A stretch of 9,400 bases of DNA, taken from contig CALGGX010000430.1 in the NCBI GenBank assembly GCA_937916025.1, positions 1 to 9,400 on the forward strand, given 5' to 3'. The position numbers and the translations under genes were made by a program. Shown in pieces: positions 1 through 6,429 of this stretch. The DNA comes from an uncultured Selenomonadales bacterium (GTDB lineage: Bacteria > Bacillota_C > Negativicutes > Selenomonadales > Selenomonadaceae). A model generated the notes under the pieces. The model did not search any database, had not been told where the DNA came from, and was given only the letters and a program-made list of their open reading frames with translations. The first letter of the stretch is position 1, and every line of letters starts with the position of its first letter.

Positions 1-111
1 CTCGTTCTGCACGGGCGTCTTGCCAGCCTCTATGCTCGCAAGCACGCGGTTAAAATCTTTTTTGTATGCCTCCAAATCCTTTTTTCTGAAAAGAAGGGAA
101 AAACCGGGGCT
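1..111 (-). other. Unidentified sequence joined to the tnpB remnant, possibly coding
   Basis: Read leftwards in the same frame as the tnpB remnant, the sequence after the TGA stays open to the window edge and gives a plausible helical, lysine-rich peptide (its middle reads KKDLEAYKKDFNRVLASIE). It does not resemble what normally follows the first 50 residues of TnpB, so the transposase appears to be joined here to unrelated DNA. No convincing start codon with a ribosome binding site is visible; the only candidates are TTG at 75-73 and GTG at 45-43. It could be part of another gene entering from the left or non-coding sequence. I do not recognise it. Confidence 0.3.
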
Positions 112-120
112 TCACAAGCC
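108..120. repeat. Small perfect hairpin at the tnpB break point
   Basis: GGCTT (108-112) and AAGCC (116-120) form a perfect 5-bp stem around a 3-nt loop. The TGA that ends the tnpB remnant (114-112) falls in the loop and stem edge. Subterminal hairpins are a hallmark of IS200/IS605 ends, so this may be a relic of an element end, but the stem is short enough to arise by chance. A run of T follows on both strands (about 124-130 on plus, 103-99 on minus). Confidence 0.3.
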
Positions 121-264
121 GCCGCTTTTTTTGTACTCGCGATAAATTTCTGCATTGGCGGCGAGGAACTCATTCCATGCCCAGCGTGCCGCGCCTGCCG
201 ACTTCCAAAATAACTGCTCCTGTTCCGGCGTCGGGAGCAATCGGATTTTTACTGCTCTAAACAT
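112..264 (-). pseudogene. tnpB: Truncated IS200/IS605-family TnpB (OrfB), N-terminal 50 residues only
   Basis: The product begins MFRAVKIRLLPTPEQEQLFW and continues through KSAGAARWAWNEFL. This is the N-terminal helix-turn-helix region typical of TnpB/OrfB, the RNA-guided nuclease of IS200/IS605 elements (full length about 350-450 residues). A TGA at 114-112 ends it after 50 residues. There is no catalytic RuvC-like part and no tnpA, so it cannot be functional as a nuclease. The start at 264 is chosen because GAGGAGGTGA (279-270) lies 5 nt upstream; the ORF can be extended to 294 but has no better signal there. The next sequence to the left is not TnpB-like, which points to a deletion or recombination scar rather than a simple nonsense mutation. 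Confidence 0.75.
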
Positions 265-287
265 TCGTTTCACCTCCTCGATTTTTA

Positions 288-316
288 TTGACACACACGA
301 GCGAGACTGCTAGAAT
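288..316 (+). promoter_or_regulatory. Predicted sigma-70 promoter pointing right, inside the tnpB leader
   Basis: TTGACA (288-293), a 17-bp spacer and TAGAAT (311-316) make a near-consensus vegetative promoter on the plus strand. Transcription would start near 323 and run towards 440, through a region with no credible gene. It faces the leftward promoter at 360-388, so the two transcripts would be complementary over about 30 nt of the tnpB leader. Only the hexamers and spacing are seen; activity is inferred. Confidence 0.45.
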
Positions 317-359
317 AAATACGAAGGCTTTGCCCGTGTTTGATTTGATTAGCAATATA

Positions 360-388
360 ATCATACCACGACGCGAAGCCTTTAGCAA
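360..388 (-). promoter_or_regulatory. Predicted promoter reading into the tnpB remnant
   Basis: On the minus strand TTGCTA (388-383), 17 bp, then TATGAT (365-360) gives a good sigma-70 pattern. The start site would be near 353, leaving a leader of about 90 nt before the tnpB ATG at 264. It is probably the original promoter of the transposase gene. Confidence 0.45.
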
Positions 389-410
389 TACAAAAATTAT
401 TTTTTTGCAT

Positions 411-439
411 AAAAAAGCCCCCGTCAATGCGGAGGCTTT
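411..439 (-). terminator. Rho-independent terminator of the porin gene
   Basis: On the minus strand the stem AAAGCCTCCG / CGGGGGCTTT (439-430 and 423-414) closes a 6-nt loop (429-424). It runs straight into a U tract from the A run at 411-416. The only imperfect pair (433 with 420) is a G-U wobble in minus-strand RNA but a C-A mismatch on the plus strand, which identifies the minus strand as the transcribed one. It lies about 60 nt after the porin stop. A second 5-bp hairpin (GCGGA 481-485 with TCCGC 490-494) sits between the stop and the terminator. Confidence 0.85.
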
Positions 440-501
440 GATGTTTATGTCGTTTAATGATTTGCGTTGAAAAATTCCTTGCGGATGAGTCCGCCGTCGA
501 A

Positions 502-1872
502 TTAATAGAAGAACTCGACGCGACCGAAGAGACGCTCTGCATCGCCATCGCCGGTTATGTACTCCCCATTGAAGTACTTCGCGATGAAGACGATACGATC
601 CATCGGTGCCCAGCTTGCGCCTGCAACGACACCCTTTGTGCCTGCGAATGCGTCATCCCAGTTAATAGCTGCGAGTGAAGTATTGCTTCCGAGCTTCTTG
701 TAGCCTGCCCAGACAGCCCACGAGCCCTTCTTAGTGCCTTGGTTGCCGCCGCCGTAGAGATCGCCGTACTTGAAGAGTGCTTGCCAAGAATTGTCTTCTT
801 TGTCAGCCTTGGTATTCTGCGCGAATGCGCCCCAGAGCTGAGCTTTGCGACTGAATTTGTAACCGGCATTGACCGACCAGATGTTGGCTTCGTCTTCCAT
901 GCCGTTATCGCTGTAGTTGTAGTTGCGATTTGCTTTTGTGCCGAAGTCGTCATCTTCGATGTGGTAGTAAGCCGCACCGCCGAACAGACCATGCTCTTTC
1001 GGCATATACTGCACGTTGATTGCTTGGAAGCTCGACGGATCATCGCCGCTGCGTCCCGATGCGCCCGCTGCACGGAAGAAGTTGCCTTCGCCGTTGGAAC
1101 CGCTCTGTCTGCCGTCCCATGCGCCCGCATGACGTTCCCAACCGCCGACGGTGCCTGCGCTCAAACGACCTGCATAGATCGTGGTCTTGAGCAAATTGCC
1201 GAAGGTAACTTCCGCGCCGGAGTATTCGGTATCCCAGACGATACCGTCTTCGTTGGTGTACAACGGTTGTTTACCGACTTTGACTTGGAAGTTTGAATAA
1301 TCGCCTTGCGCCCAGCCGCGGACGAGATTGAAGTCGCTGGAATCGGAGCGGCTCATGTCGTTATGAGCATCGATACGAGCGCGGAGTGTCCAGTGATCAT
1401 TCACGTGTGCAACCGGCTCGAAACGGAAGATCCAGTCATCCTGATTGATTTTCTTCTTGCCGCCGTTGACATCGTCGGTACGGTGGCTCTTGTAGGTGTA
1501 CTCAATTTTGCCGAAGAATTGAATCTTGTCGGCATACTTCTCGAGTTCGGAGACGCGAACGCCGAGGTTCGACAATTCTTCGCTGAACTCTGCCGCGAGA
1601 CGATCGAGAGCCGCGCGATCCGTGCCTTGCGGATTCTTCGCGAGTGCTTTCGCTACCATCTGCGCCATCTCATAACGGGTGATGTTGCGATTGCCGAGGT
1701 AGGTTCCGTCGCCGTAACCTTCGATGATGCCCTCGCTTGCGAGCTGCGTGACTGCATCATATGCCCAGTGACCGGCAGGAACATCCGAGAACGGATTTGC
1801 CGCCGCGAACGTCGTCGATGCCGCACCGACGATCAATGCGCCTGTCAACGCTGCTACTGCTGACTTTTTCAT
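502..1872 (-). CDS. SLH-domain outer-membrane porin of the OmpM/Mep45 type
   Basis: This 456-residue outer-membrane protein is expected to anchor the outer membrane to the cell wall and act as a general pore. Residues 1-23 are a signal peptide (MKKSAVAAL..., cleavage near TFAA). Residues 27-80 are one SLH domain (FSDVPAGHWAYDAV, EGYGDGTYLG, ITRYEMAQM). Residues 84-115 form a short coiled coil, and residues 117-456 are a barrel rich in alternating aromatic strands that ends GRVEFFY with a terminal aromatic residue. In Negativicutes the SLH domain of this family binds polyamine-modified peptidoglycan. The start is fixed by GAGGAGG about 8 nt upstream. The gene stands alone, with its own promoter (1998-2026) and terminator (411-439). 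The family assignment is firm; the substrate range of the pore cannot be read from the sequence. Confidence 0.92.
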   Translation of the reverse strand: MKKSAVAALTGALIVGAASTTFAAANPFSDVPAGHWAYDAVTQLASEGIIEGYGDGTYLGNRNITRYEMAQMVAKALAKNPQGTDRAALDRLAAEFSEELSNLGVRVSELEKYADKIQFFGKIEYTYKSHRTDDVNGGKKKINQDDWIFRFEPVAHVNDHWTLRARIDAHNDMSRSDSSDFNLVRGWAQGDYSNFQVKVGKQPLYTNEDGIVWDTEYSGAEVTFGNLLKTTIYAGRLSAGTVGGWERHAGAWDGRQSGSNGEGNFFRAAGASGRSGDDPSSFQAINVQYMPKEHGLFGGAAYYHIEDDDFGTKANRNYNYSDNGMEDEANIWSVNAGYKFSRKAQLWGAFAQNTKADKEDNSWQALFKYGDLYGGGNQGTKKGSWAVWAGYKKLGSNTSLAAINWDDAFAGTKGVVAGASWAPMDRIVFIAKYFNGEYITGDGDAERLFGRVEFFY

Positions 1873-1955
1873 ACCAAACTCCTCCTCAAAGAAGTTCTCA
1901 CAGAAGTTAATTCGGCAAGCCTCCGGATCAGAGCAGTTCGATCATGAGTGTCCAT
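1869..1955 (-). CDS. Possible 28-codon leader ORF overlapping the porin start
   Basis: In the porin leader an ATG at 1955-1953, preceded by GAGGA 5 nt upstream, opens a frame of 28 codons (starting MDTHDRTALIRRLAEL, then arginine-rich). It ends in a TGA that overlaps the porin ATG as ATGA (1872-1869). A ribosome translating it would cross the porin ribosome binding site and end exactly at the porin start, so it could couple or throttle porin synthesis. The ORF is short, the peptide matches nothing I recognise, and chance is a real alternative. Confidence 0.25.
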   Translation of the reverse strand: MDTHDRTALIRRLAELTSVRTSLRRSLV

Positions 1956-1997
1956 GTTTCCTCAGGCTGTCCGTGCCCTTTTCCTTAAGCCGCGCTG

Positions 1998-2026
1998 ATA
2001 ATATCACGGCATTTTTGATTTTGCAA
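1998..2026 (-). promoter_or_regulatory. Predicted promoter of the SLH porin gene
   Basis: Minus-strand TTGCAA (2026-2021), a 17-bp spacer and TATTAT (2003-1998) form a good sigma-70 promoter. The start would be near 1991, giving a long leader of about 118 nt before the porin ATG. A/T tracts just upstream (2027-2060) could act as an UP element. It diverges from the nadK promoter at 2098-2126. Confidence 0.6.
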
Positions 2027-2067
2027 GTTTTTTTTTCGATAAAAACGGAAGTTTTTTCATTCAAGCA

Positions 2068-2094
2068 ATTCTTTTCATTTAAAATTCATAGAAT
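2068..2094. repeat. AT-rich imperfect palindrome between the divergent promoters
   Basis: ATTCT at the left end and AGAAT at the right end bracket a 27-bp imperfect inverted repeat centred on a TTTAAA-like core, 3 bp upstream of the nadK -35 box. It could be an operator or part of an UP element, but palindromes in such AT-rich DNA are common by chance. Confidence 0.2.
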
Positions 2095-2097
2095 AGT

Positions 2098-2126
2098 TTG
2101 ACATTTGCCCCGGCGATTGATAAACT
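2098..2126 (+). promoter_or_regulatory. Predicted promoter of nadK
   Basis: TTGACA (2098-2103, consensus -35), a 17-bp spacer and TAAACT (2121-2126) fit a sigma-70 promoter, with a start near 2133 and a leader of about 28 nt to the ATG at 2161. A TTG start at 2098 is open in frame but coincides with the -35 box, so it is unlikely to be translated. Confidence 0.6.
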
Positions 2127-2160
2127 GTCGACAACAATCATCGAAAGGATCGACATCATC

Positions 2161-3057
2161 ATGGCAAAGCAAAGTGTTTTCGGAAATGCGTTCGGCGTGG
2201 ACGCGGGCATGATGCAGATTGCGGTTTTTCCGAATCGGAGCAAGCGGCGCGCCGCCGAGATCGTCGATCGCATTTTCAACTTCTATCAAAATAAAGATGT
2301 GCGGCTGGTGATGCAGGCGAATGACGCGCGGCTGTTTCGGAAAGAGAATTGCGGTTTGCCGTGCGTCGAGCGGGTGCATGTAGACATGGCGTTGTCAATC
2401 GGCGGCGACGGAACCTTGCTCGGCGTTTGCAGACGTTTCACCGATCAAATGGTGCCGGTTTGCGGAATTAACATCGGAACGCTCGGATTTCTTGCCGATA
2501 TCGAAACGCAAGAGCTCGAAAGTCATCTCGGAAAAATTCTCGTCGGCGATTATCACATCGAGCATCGGCTGTTGCTGTCGGCTTATGTTCGTAATGATCT
2601 CGGCGAAAAACATCTCGGCAAGGCGATCAACGACGTCGTCATTGCCAAGGGCGGCGTTTCGCGCATGCTCAATCTCGGGCTTTACATCAATCAAACGCAT
2701 TTGATGGACTACAAAGCGGACGGTTTGATTGTATCCTCGCCGACGGGCTCGACGGCGTATTCTCTTTCGGCGGGCGGTCCGATCCTTAATCCGACCATTC
2801 GCGGGTTGTTGCTGACGCCGATCTGCGCGCATACATTTCAAATGCGTCCGCTCGTCGTCGGCGAGAATGACGAAGTTCGGCTGAAGATCGGCAATGTTCA
2901 GCAAGACGTGATCGTTACGCTCGACGGTCAGACGAGTTCTTACGTGCAACCCGGCGATGAGATCATCGTGCGCAAGGCAAAAACGACCGCGCAAATTGTT
3001 AAATTCGAGGATAAAGATTATTACAAAGTCTTGCGGACGAAGCTGTTCAGTTTCTGA
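2161..3057 (+). CDS. nadK: NAD kinase
   Basis: This cytosolic enzyme phosphorylates NAD to NADP with ATP or polyphosphate and is the only route to NADP. With the start at 2161 it has 298 residues, the usual family length. The family signatures are all present: GGDGT at 81-85, NIGTLGF at 104-110, ND at 158-159, DGLIVSSPTGSTAYS at 187-201, GGP at 205-207 and DGQ at 255-257. The start at 2161 has AAAGGA 11 nt upstream and lies just after a promoter. The homologous core begins later (MMQIAVFPN), so starts at 2209 or 2212 are possible, though their ribosome binding site is weaker. A TTG at 2098 is the promoter -35 box. The gene is monocistronic, closed by the terminator at 3101-3125. Confidence 0.95.
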   Translation: MAKQSVFGNAFGVDAGMMQIAVFPNRSKRRAAEIVDRIFNFYQNKDVRLVMQANDARLFRKENCGLPCVERVHVDMALSIGGDGTLLGVCRRFTDQMVPVCGINIGTLGFLADIETQELESHLGKILVGDYHIEHRLLLSAYVRNDLGEKHLGKAINDVVIAKGGVSRMLNLGLYINQTHLMDYKADGLIVSSPTGSTAYSLSAGGPILNPTIRGLLLTPICAHTFQMRPLVVGENDEVRLKIGNVQQDVIVTLDGQTSSYVQPGDEIIVRKAKTTAQIVKFEDKDYYKVLRTKLFSF

Positions 3058-3100
3058 GTCTTTCGGCAGTTCTCGATATGCTCGAGATGTAAATGCTCGG

Positions 3101-3125
3101 CACCGAGTGATATCGGTGTTTTTTT
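3101..3125 (+). terminator. Rho-independent terminator after nadK
   Basis: CACCGA (3101-3106) and TCGGTG (3113-3118) form a perfect 6-bp stem with a 6-nt loop, followed directly by seven T. A smaller hairpin (TCTCGA 3071-3076 with TCGAGA 3082-3087) precedes it. It separates nadK from the kinase operon. Confidence 0.8.
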
Positions 3126-3155
3126 ATTTCCGATCGAACGTCGAGCGTTTTCGAC

Positions 3156-3185
3156 TTGACAGTTTTGACATCAACATCATATAAT
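3156..3185 (+). promoter_or_regulatory. Predicted promoter of the kinase-FHA-PP2C-PrsW operon
   Basis: TTGACA (3156-3161), 18 bp and a perfect TATAAT (3180-3185) give a near-consensus sigma-70 promoter. The start would be near 3192, so the leader is about 36 nt and includes a T-rich stretch before GAGGAGGTG. A second TTGACA at 3165-3170 is only 9 bp from the -10 box and is not usable with it. The strength suggests constitutive transcription, with control at protein level (inference). Confidence 0.75.
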
Positions 3186-3227
3186 TAACGTGCTTTTTTT
3201 TTCTTACTTCCGAGGAGGTGGGATTAT

Positions 3228-4751
3228 ATGAGCGCAACATTTGAAGATTTATGTCTTAATTGTATGGAGCATATCGGCGAAGACGAGCTCGTTTGTCCGC
3301 ATTGCGGTTGGCGAAGGGAAGCGCAAGCACTTGTCCCGGGTTCCGTGCTTTACGGAAAATATTTGATCGGTTGCACGCTCGGGCAGGGCGGCTTCGGCAT
3401 AACTTACATCGCTTGGGATATCGCCGACAACGAGAAGATTGCCATTAAAGAGTACTTCCCACTCGCTTATGCCGTCCGAGATCAGAAAAATCATTACACC
3501 GTAAATCCGCGTCGCGACTGTGATTTGGAATTCAGCGCGGGATGCGCCGGTTTTTTGAAGGAAGCCGACAATCTCAAAAAGTTCAATTCCGAAGTCAACA
3601 TTGTTCATATTAAGGACAGTTTCAGCGAGAATAACACGAAATACATTGCCATGGAATTTGTCAACGGAAATACTCTCGAGAAGTATTTGAACGACTTGGG
3701 AAGGGCAATGTTGCTTGTCGATGCGGTTGCACTCCTCAAGCCGATTGCCGATACACTCGAGCGCATTCACGCGCTGGGGCTTGTACACAGAGACATCAGT
3801 CCCGACAATATTATGATCACCGAATCCGGCAATTTGAAAATTCTCGACTTCGGTGCGGCACGCAAGCCGAATGTCAGCGGCGGCTCGCTTTCAATCGTGC
3901 TCAAAATTCATTATGCGCCGCCCGAACAATTTGAAGAAAGAGGTGCTCAAGGTCCTTGGACGGATGTTTATGCATTTGCCGCCACCATTTACGATCTGAT
4001 CACGCGCCGCCCGCCTTTGCAAACATATTTGATGCCGTCGAAATTGCGCGGGTTGGACGGATATGAGCTTGTTTCGCTCTCGAAATTCGGCATTCCGATT
4101 ACGCCCGAGCAGGAGCGGGTGATCATGAAAGGGCTTGCAATCAATCGCGAGGATCGCTATCAAACCGTGAGCGAATTCTATAAAGAGCTGATGGCGACTA
4201 CCGATACGGAGCCTTTTATTCAAAAATGCGTTGCCGGGCATTTTTTTGATGTGAAAAAACATGATGCATGTCCTTATTGCCATCCGAACAAGCCGACCAA
4301 ACCTCCGAAAAATCCTTTGCTCTACGGATTGACAATATTGTCCGCGGTTGCCGCTCTTTTTTTCGGCACGAAATACAATTCCATGGTCGGCAATTACGAC
4401 AACATACTCGGCGAAAAAAATGCCGCTTACAGCATTATCAACGACTACAAAAAGCTGGGGTATGATGATGTCAAAAAAAGATTCGGCTACGGCTCCGAAA
4501 AATACTACGCCGCCGCGCCGGTGCTCGTTTTGACCACTCGCGGTGTTGCTCAAAAGTTGCCGATTTATTTCGGAATGAACGGCACGATCGCTTTCGATGA
4601 GCCGTCGGGAAAATTGAAAATGCAGTGGGGCGAGTTCAAGGATAATTTTGTGGATGTATCCGTCAGCGGACGAGAAGCCGGAATTTATCCCGTGCATTTC
4701 AGCAACGAAGTCAACAAAGATGCCTTCGACGTTCTCGTCGTTGTCAAATGA
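3228..4751 (+). CDS. Membrane Ser/Thr protein kinase with two zinc ribbons and an extracytoplasmic domain
   Basis: This 507-residue Hanks-type kinase is the first gene of the operon. Residues 9-26 are a zinc ribbon (C9, C12, C23, C26). Residues 43-322 are the kinase domain with GQGGFG at 52-57, the ATP-binding K74 (IAIKEYFP), a candidate alpha-C E112, HRD at 188-190 with N194, DFG at 207-209 and APPEQ at 230-234; no catalytic residue is missing. A second ribbon follows (C334, H338, C348, C351, H352). One membrane segment lies at about 363-380 and the last 125 residues are outside the membrane; their end (GIYPVHFSNEVNKDAFDVLV) suggests an Ig-like beta fold. There are no PASTA repeats, so this is not a PrkC/StkP orthologue. 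GAGGAGGTG ends 7 nt before the ATG. It is expected to phosphorylate Thr/Ser on proteins read by the FHA domains encoded downstream. Confidence 0.93.
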   Translation: MSATFEDLCLNCMEHIGEDELVCPHCGWRREAQALVPGSVLYGKYLIGCTLGQGGFGITYIAWDIADNEKIAIKEYFPLAYAVRDQKNHYTVNPRRDCDLEFSAGCAGFLKEADNLKKFNSEVNIVHIKDSFSENNTKYIAMEFVNGNTLEKYLNDLGRAMLLVDAVALLKPIADTLERIHALGLVHRDISPDNIMITESGNLKILDFGAARKPNVSGGSLSIVLKIHYAPPEQFEERGAQGPWTDVYAFAATIYDLITRRPPLQTYLMPSKLRGLDGYELVSLSKFGIPITPEQERVIMKGLAINREDRYQTVSEFYKELMATTDTEPFIQKCVAGHFFDVKKHDACPYCHPNKPTKPPKNPLLYGLTILSAVAALFFGTKYNSMVGNYDNILGEKNAAYSIINDYKKLGYDDVKKRFGYGSEKYYAAAPVLVLTTRGVAQKLPIYFGMNGTIAFDEPSGKLKMQWGEFKDNFVDVSVSGREAGIYPVHFSNEVNKDAFDVLVVVK

Positions 4752-4776
4752 GCAAAATTCGGATGGAGTTTTAAAT

Positions 4777-5364
4777 ATGCCTGTTATGCAGTATTGCTCG
4801 AAATGTGATAAGTACTATGACGGTGAGCTTAACACCGTATGTCCTTATTGCTTCGGCGGTAATTTGAAAAACGACGGCGGAGGAAATTCAATGCCTTCGA
4901 CAATCGAAAAAAATGATACCGGTGCCGAAATATCAATCAGCGACATGTTCAGAAGAAAAAGGAGCGGCAATATGAATGCGACCGTCATCAAAGTCAAACA
5001 AAAACTCGGCTTCGATCCCGTTGTCGGTTGGTTGGTGTGCGTTGAAGGCAACGATATCGGCAAAGATTTTCGTCTGCATTCCGGCAACAACACGGTCGGA
5101 CGTTCGGATGAGATGAATGTTTGTCTGCAGGGCGATCCGTCCGTTTCGCGCTATCACTTCAGCGTCACGTACGATCATCTCGGCAATCGATATTTCATCA
5201 ATGCCAACAGCGAGAGTCGGGAGCTTGTTTACGTCAACGATTACCCGGTCGTTGCCGGAGCAGTCAAACTCAAACGGGGCGATAAAATTAAAGTCGCGAA
5301 CACGGTTTTGATTTTTGTTCCGTTCGGCAGCGAAGACTTTCAATGGGAGTGGAATCGGCAATGA
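4777..5364 (+). CDS. Zinc-ribbon/FHA-domain adaptor protein
   Basis: This 195-residue cytosolic protein has no enzymatic domain. An N-terminal zinc ribbon (C7, C10, C22, C25; CPYC) is followed by a polar linker and an FHA domain at about 84-182. The FHA residues that bind phosphothreonine are present: GRS at 108-110 and SRYH at 124-127. The lead-in GFDPVVGWLVCVEG and the ending FVPFGSEDFQW are typical of FHA proteins found with such kinases in Firmicutes. T69 (NATVIK), just before the FHA domain, resembles the phosphosite position of GarA-like FHA proteins and could be a kinase target (inference). The start at 4777 has GGATGGAG 8 nt upstream and lies 25 nt after the kinase stop; an in-frame ATG at 4648 lies inside the kinase gene and is rejected. 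Its end overlaps the phosphatase start by 4 nt. Confidence 0.9.
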   Translation: MPVMQYCSKCDKYYDGELNTVCPYCFGGNLKNDGGGNSMPSTIEKNDTGAEISISDMFRRKRSGNMNATVIKVKQKLGFDPVVGWLVCVEGNDIGKDFRLHSGNNTVGRSDEMNVCLQGDPSVSRYHFSVTYDHLGNRYFINANSESRELVYVNDYPVVAGAVKLKRGDKIKVANTVLIFVPFGSEDFQWEWNRQ

Positions 5365-6428
5365 AGCTGCTCGGATTTTTGTCGACAGCATTTCTTTGCG
5401 CAAATATCGGAAGCATTGTCGAGGCCATGCCCGTCGCCGATGAATTCAAAGAGCGGTCTTTGCAAATGACTTCGGAACAAACCGTTTCGGAGCCGATTGC
5501 GGAACGAGCCGGAGATGCATTTTTTTCCGAGCAACACATTATTGCGATATTGTGTCTCGCGGTGGTGTTATTGAGTATTGCGGTGGTGTTTCTCGTCAAT
5601 GAGCGTCGTCGTTCGTTAAATCAATCAAGCCGTGTGGAAAAATCTGCAACAAAAACCGTCAATCATGTCGTCGTCGGCAGTTTTCAAAATGTCGGCAAAC
5701 GCAAAGAGCAACAAGATTCATTTTTCTTTTCCGAACCTGCCGATTTCGATACGAAAGGAATATTGGCGACGGTGGCGGACGGGATGGGCGGTCTGCAGGG
5801 CGGCGCGATAATGAGCCGAATTATCGTCGAGACATTTCGCGAGCGGTTCAATCAAACCTCGAAGCCGAAACCGAAGTCTTTTCTGCTCGAGACGGCGCGC
5901 GCGGCTGAAACCGGCGTCGAAAATCAAATCGTGCGTTCGGGAGTCAACGGCGGTTCGACACTTGTTGCCGTCATGATCCGAGACGACGAATTGTATTTTT
6001 TTTCGATTGGAGACAGCAGGATTTACTTGATGCACGATGATCGGCTGATTCAACTGAACGAGGAGCATACTTACGGTTCTCAATTGCTGAAAAAGGCGGC
6101 GCGCGGAGAAATTTCGCAATCGAAAGCACTGAACGATCCCGAACGCCATGCATTGACAGCATACATCGGCATGGGCAGTTTTAACATCTTTGATCGAAAC
6201 GAGCAACCGATAAAACTGTCGCCGAATGATAAAGTCATGCTGTGCTCGGACGGCGTGTTCAATGCGCTCGACAACGTCTCTTTGATCAAAGCACTGAATG
6301 AAGATGCAATTTCGGCAGCCCGGCGATTGGAAAAAGAAATCTCGGCTCGGGATATTTCGGATCAAGACAACTTCACCGGTGTGATACTGGAATTCCGCGC
6401 GGAATCCGAGCAATTTCGGAGGCGATGA
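5361..6428 (+). CDS. Membrane-anchored PP2C-type protein phosphatase
   Basis: This 355-residue metal-dependent Ser/Thr phosphatase probably reverses the kinase. Residues 1-22 look like a signal peptide or first membrane segment (MKLLGFLSTAFLCANIGSIVEA). About 35 residues outside follow, then a clear membrane segment at 59-79 and a cytosolic PP2C domain at about 103-345. Metal-site motifs are intact: QQD at 117-119, ADGMGG at 139-144, GGST at 197-200, GDSR at 217-220, SDG at 296-298 and DN at 336-337. The membrane portion is unusual, since most bacterial PP2C partners of kinases (PrpC/Stp) are soluble. The start at 5361 forms an ATGA overlap with the FHA gene stop and has GGGAG upstream; an in-frame ATG at 5343 would lengthen the overlap and spoil the signal-like N-terminus. 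Confidence 0.9.
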   Translation: MKLLGFLSTAFLCANIGSIVEAMPVADEFKERSLQMTSEQTVSEPIAERAGDAFFSEQHIIAILCLAVVLLSIAVVFLVNERRRSLNQSSRVEKSATKTVNHVVVGSFQNVGKRKEQQDSFFFSEPADFDTKGILATVADGMGGLQGGAIMSRIIVETFRERFNQTSKPKPKSFLLETARAAETGVENQIVRSGVNGGSTLVAVMIRDDELYFFSIGDSRIYLMHDDRLIQLNEEHTYGSQLLKKAARGEISQSKALNDPERHALTAYIGMGSFNIFDRNEQPIKLSPNDKVMLCSDGVFNALDNVSLIKALNEDAISAARRLEKEISARDISDQDNFTGVILEFRAESEQFRRR

Positions 6429-6429
6429 T

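Noticed and set aside
288..470. 60-codon plus-strand frame in the region between tnpB and the porin terminator
   Set aside because: Its TTG start is part of a -35 box, there is no ribosome binding site, and it runs through the porin terminator.
739..1863. Long plus-strand frames opposite the porin gene (739-1296, 1306-1863)
   Set aside because: They mirror the porin codons, have no ribosome binding sites and give cysteine- and valine-rich protein unlike any family.
2098..2160. TTG at 2098 as the start of NAD kinase
   Set aside because: It coincides with the -35 box of a good promoter, so the transcript starts downstream of it; the added residues also lie outside the usual family length.
3891..4697. 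268-codon minus-strand frame opposite the kinase 3' half
   Set aside because: The kinase, zinc ribbon and membrane segment are clear on the plus strand; this frame has no start signal or domain.
4648..4776. ATG at 4648 as the start of the FHA adaptor
   Set aside because: It lies inside the kinase gene without a ribosome binding site, while the ATG at 4777 has GGATGGAG and leads straight into the zinc ribbon.
5343..5360. ATG at 5343 as the phosphatase start
   Set aside because: The ATG at 5361 gives the ATGA overlap and a clean signal-like N-terminus.
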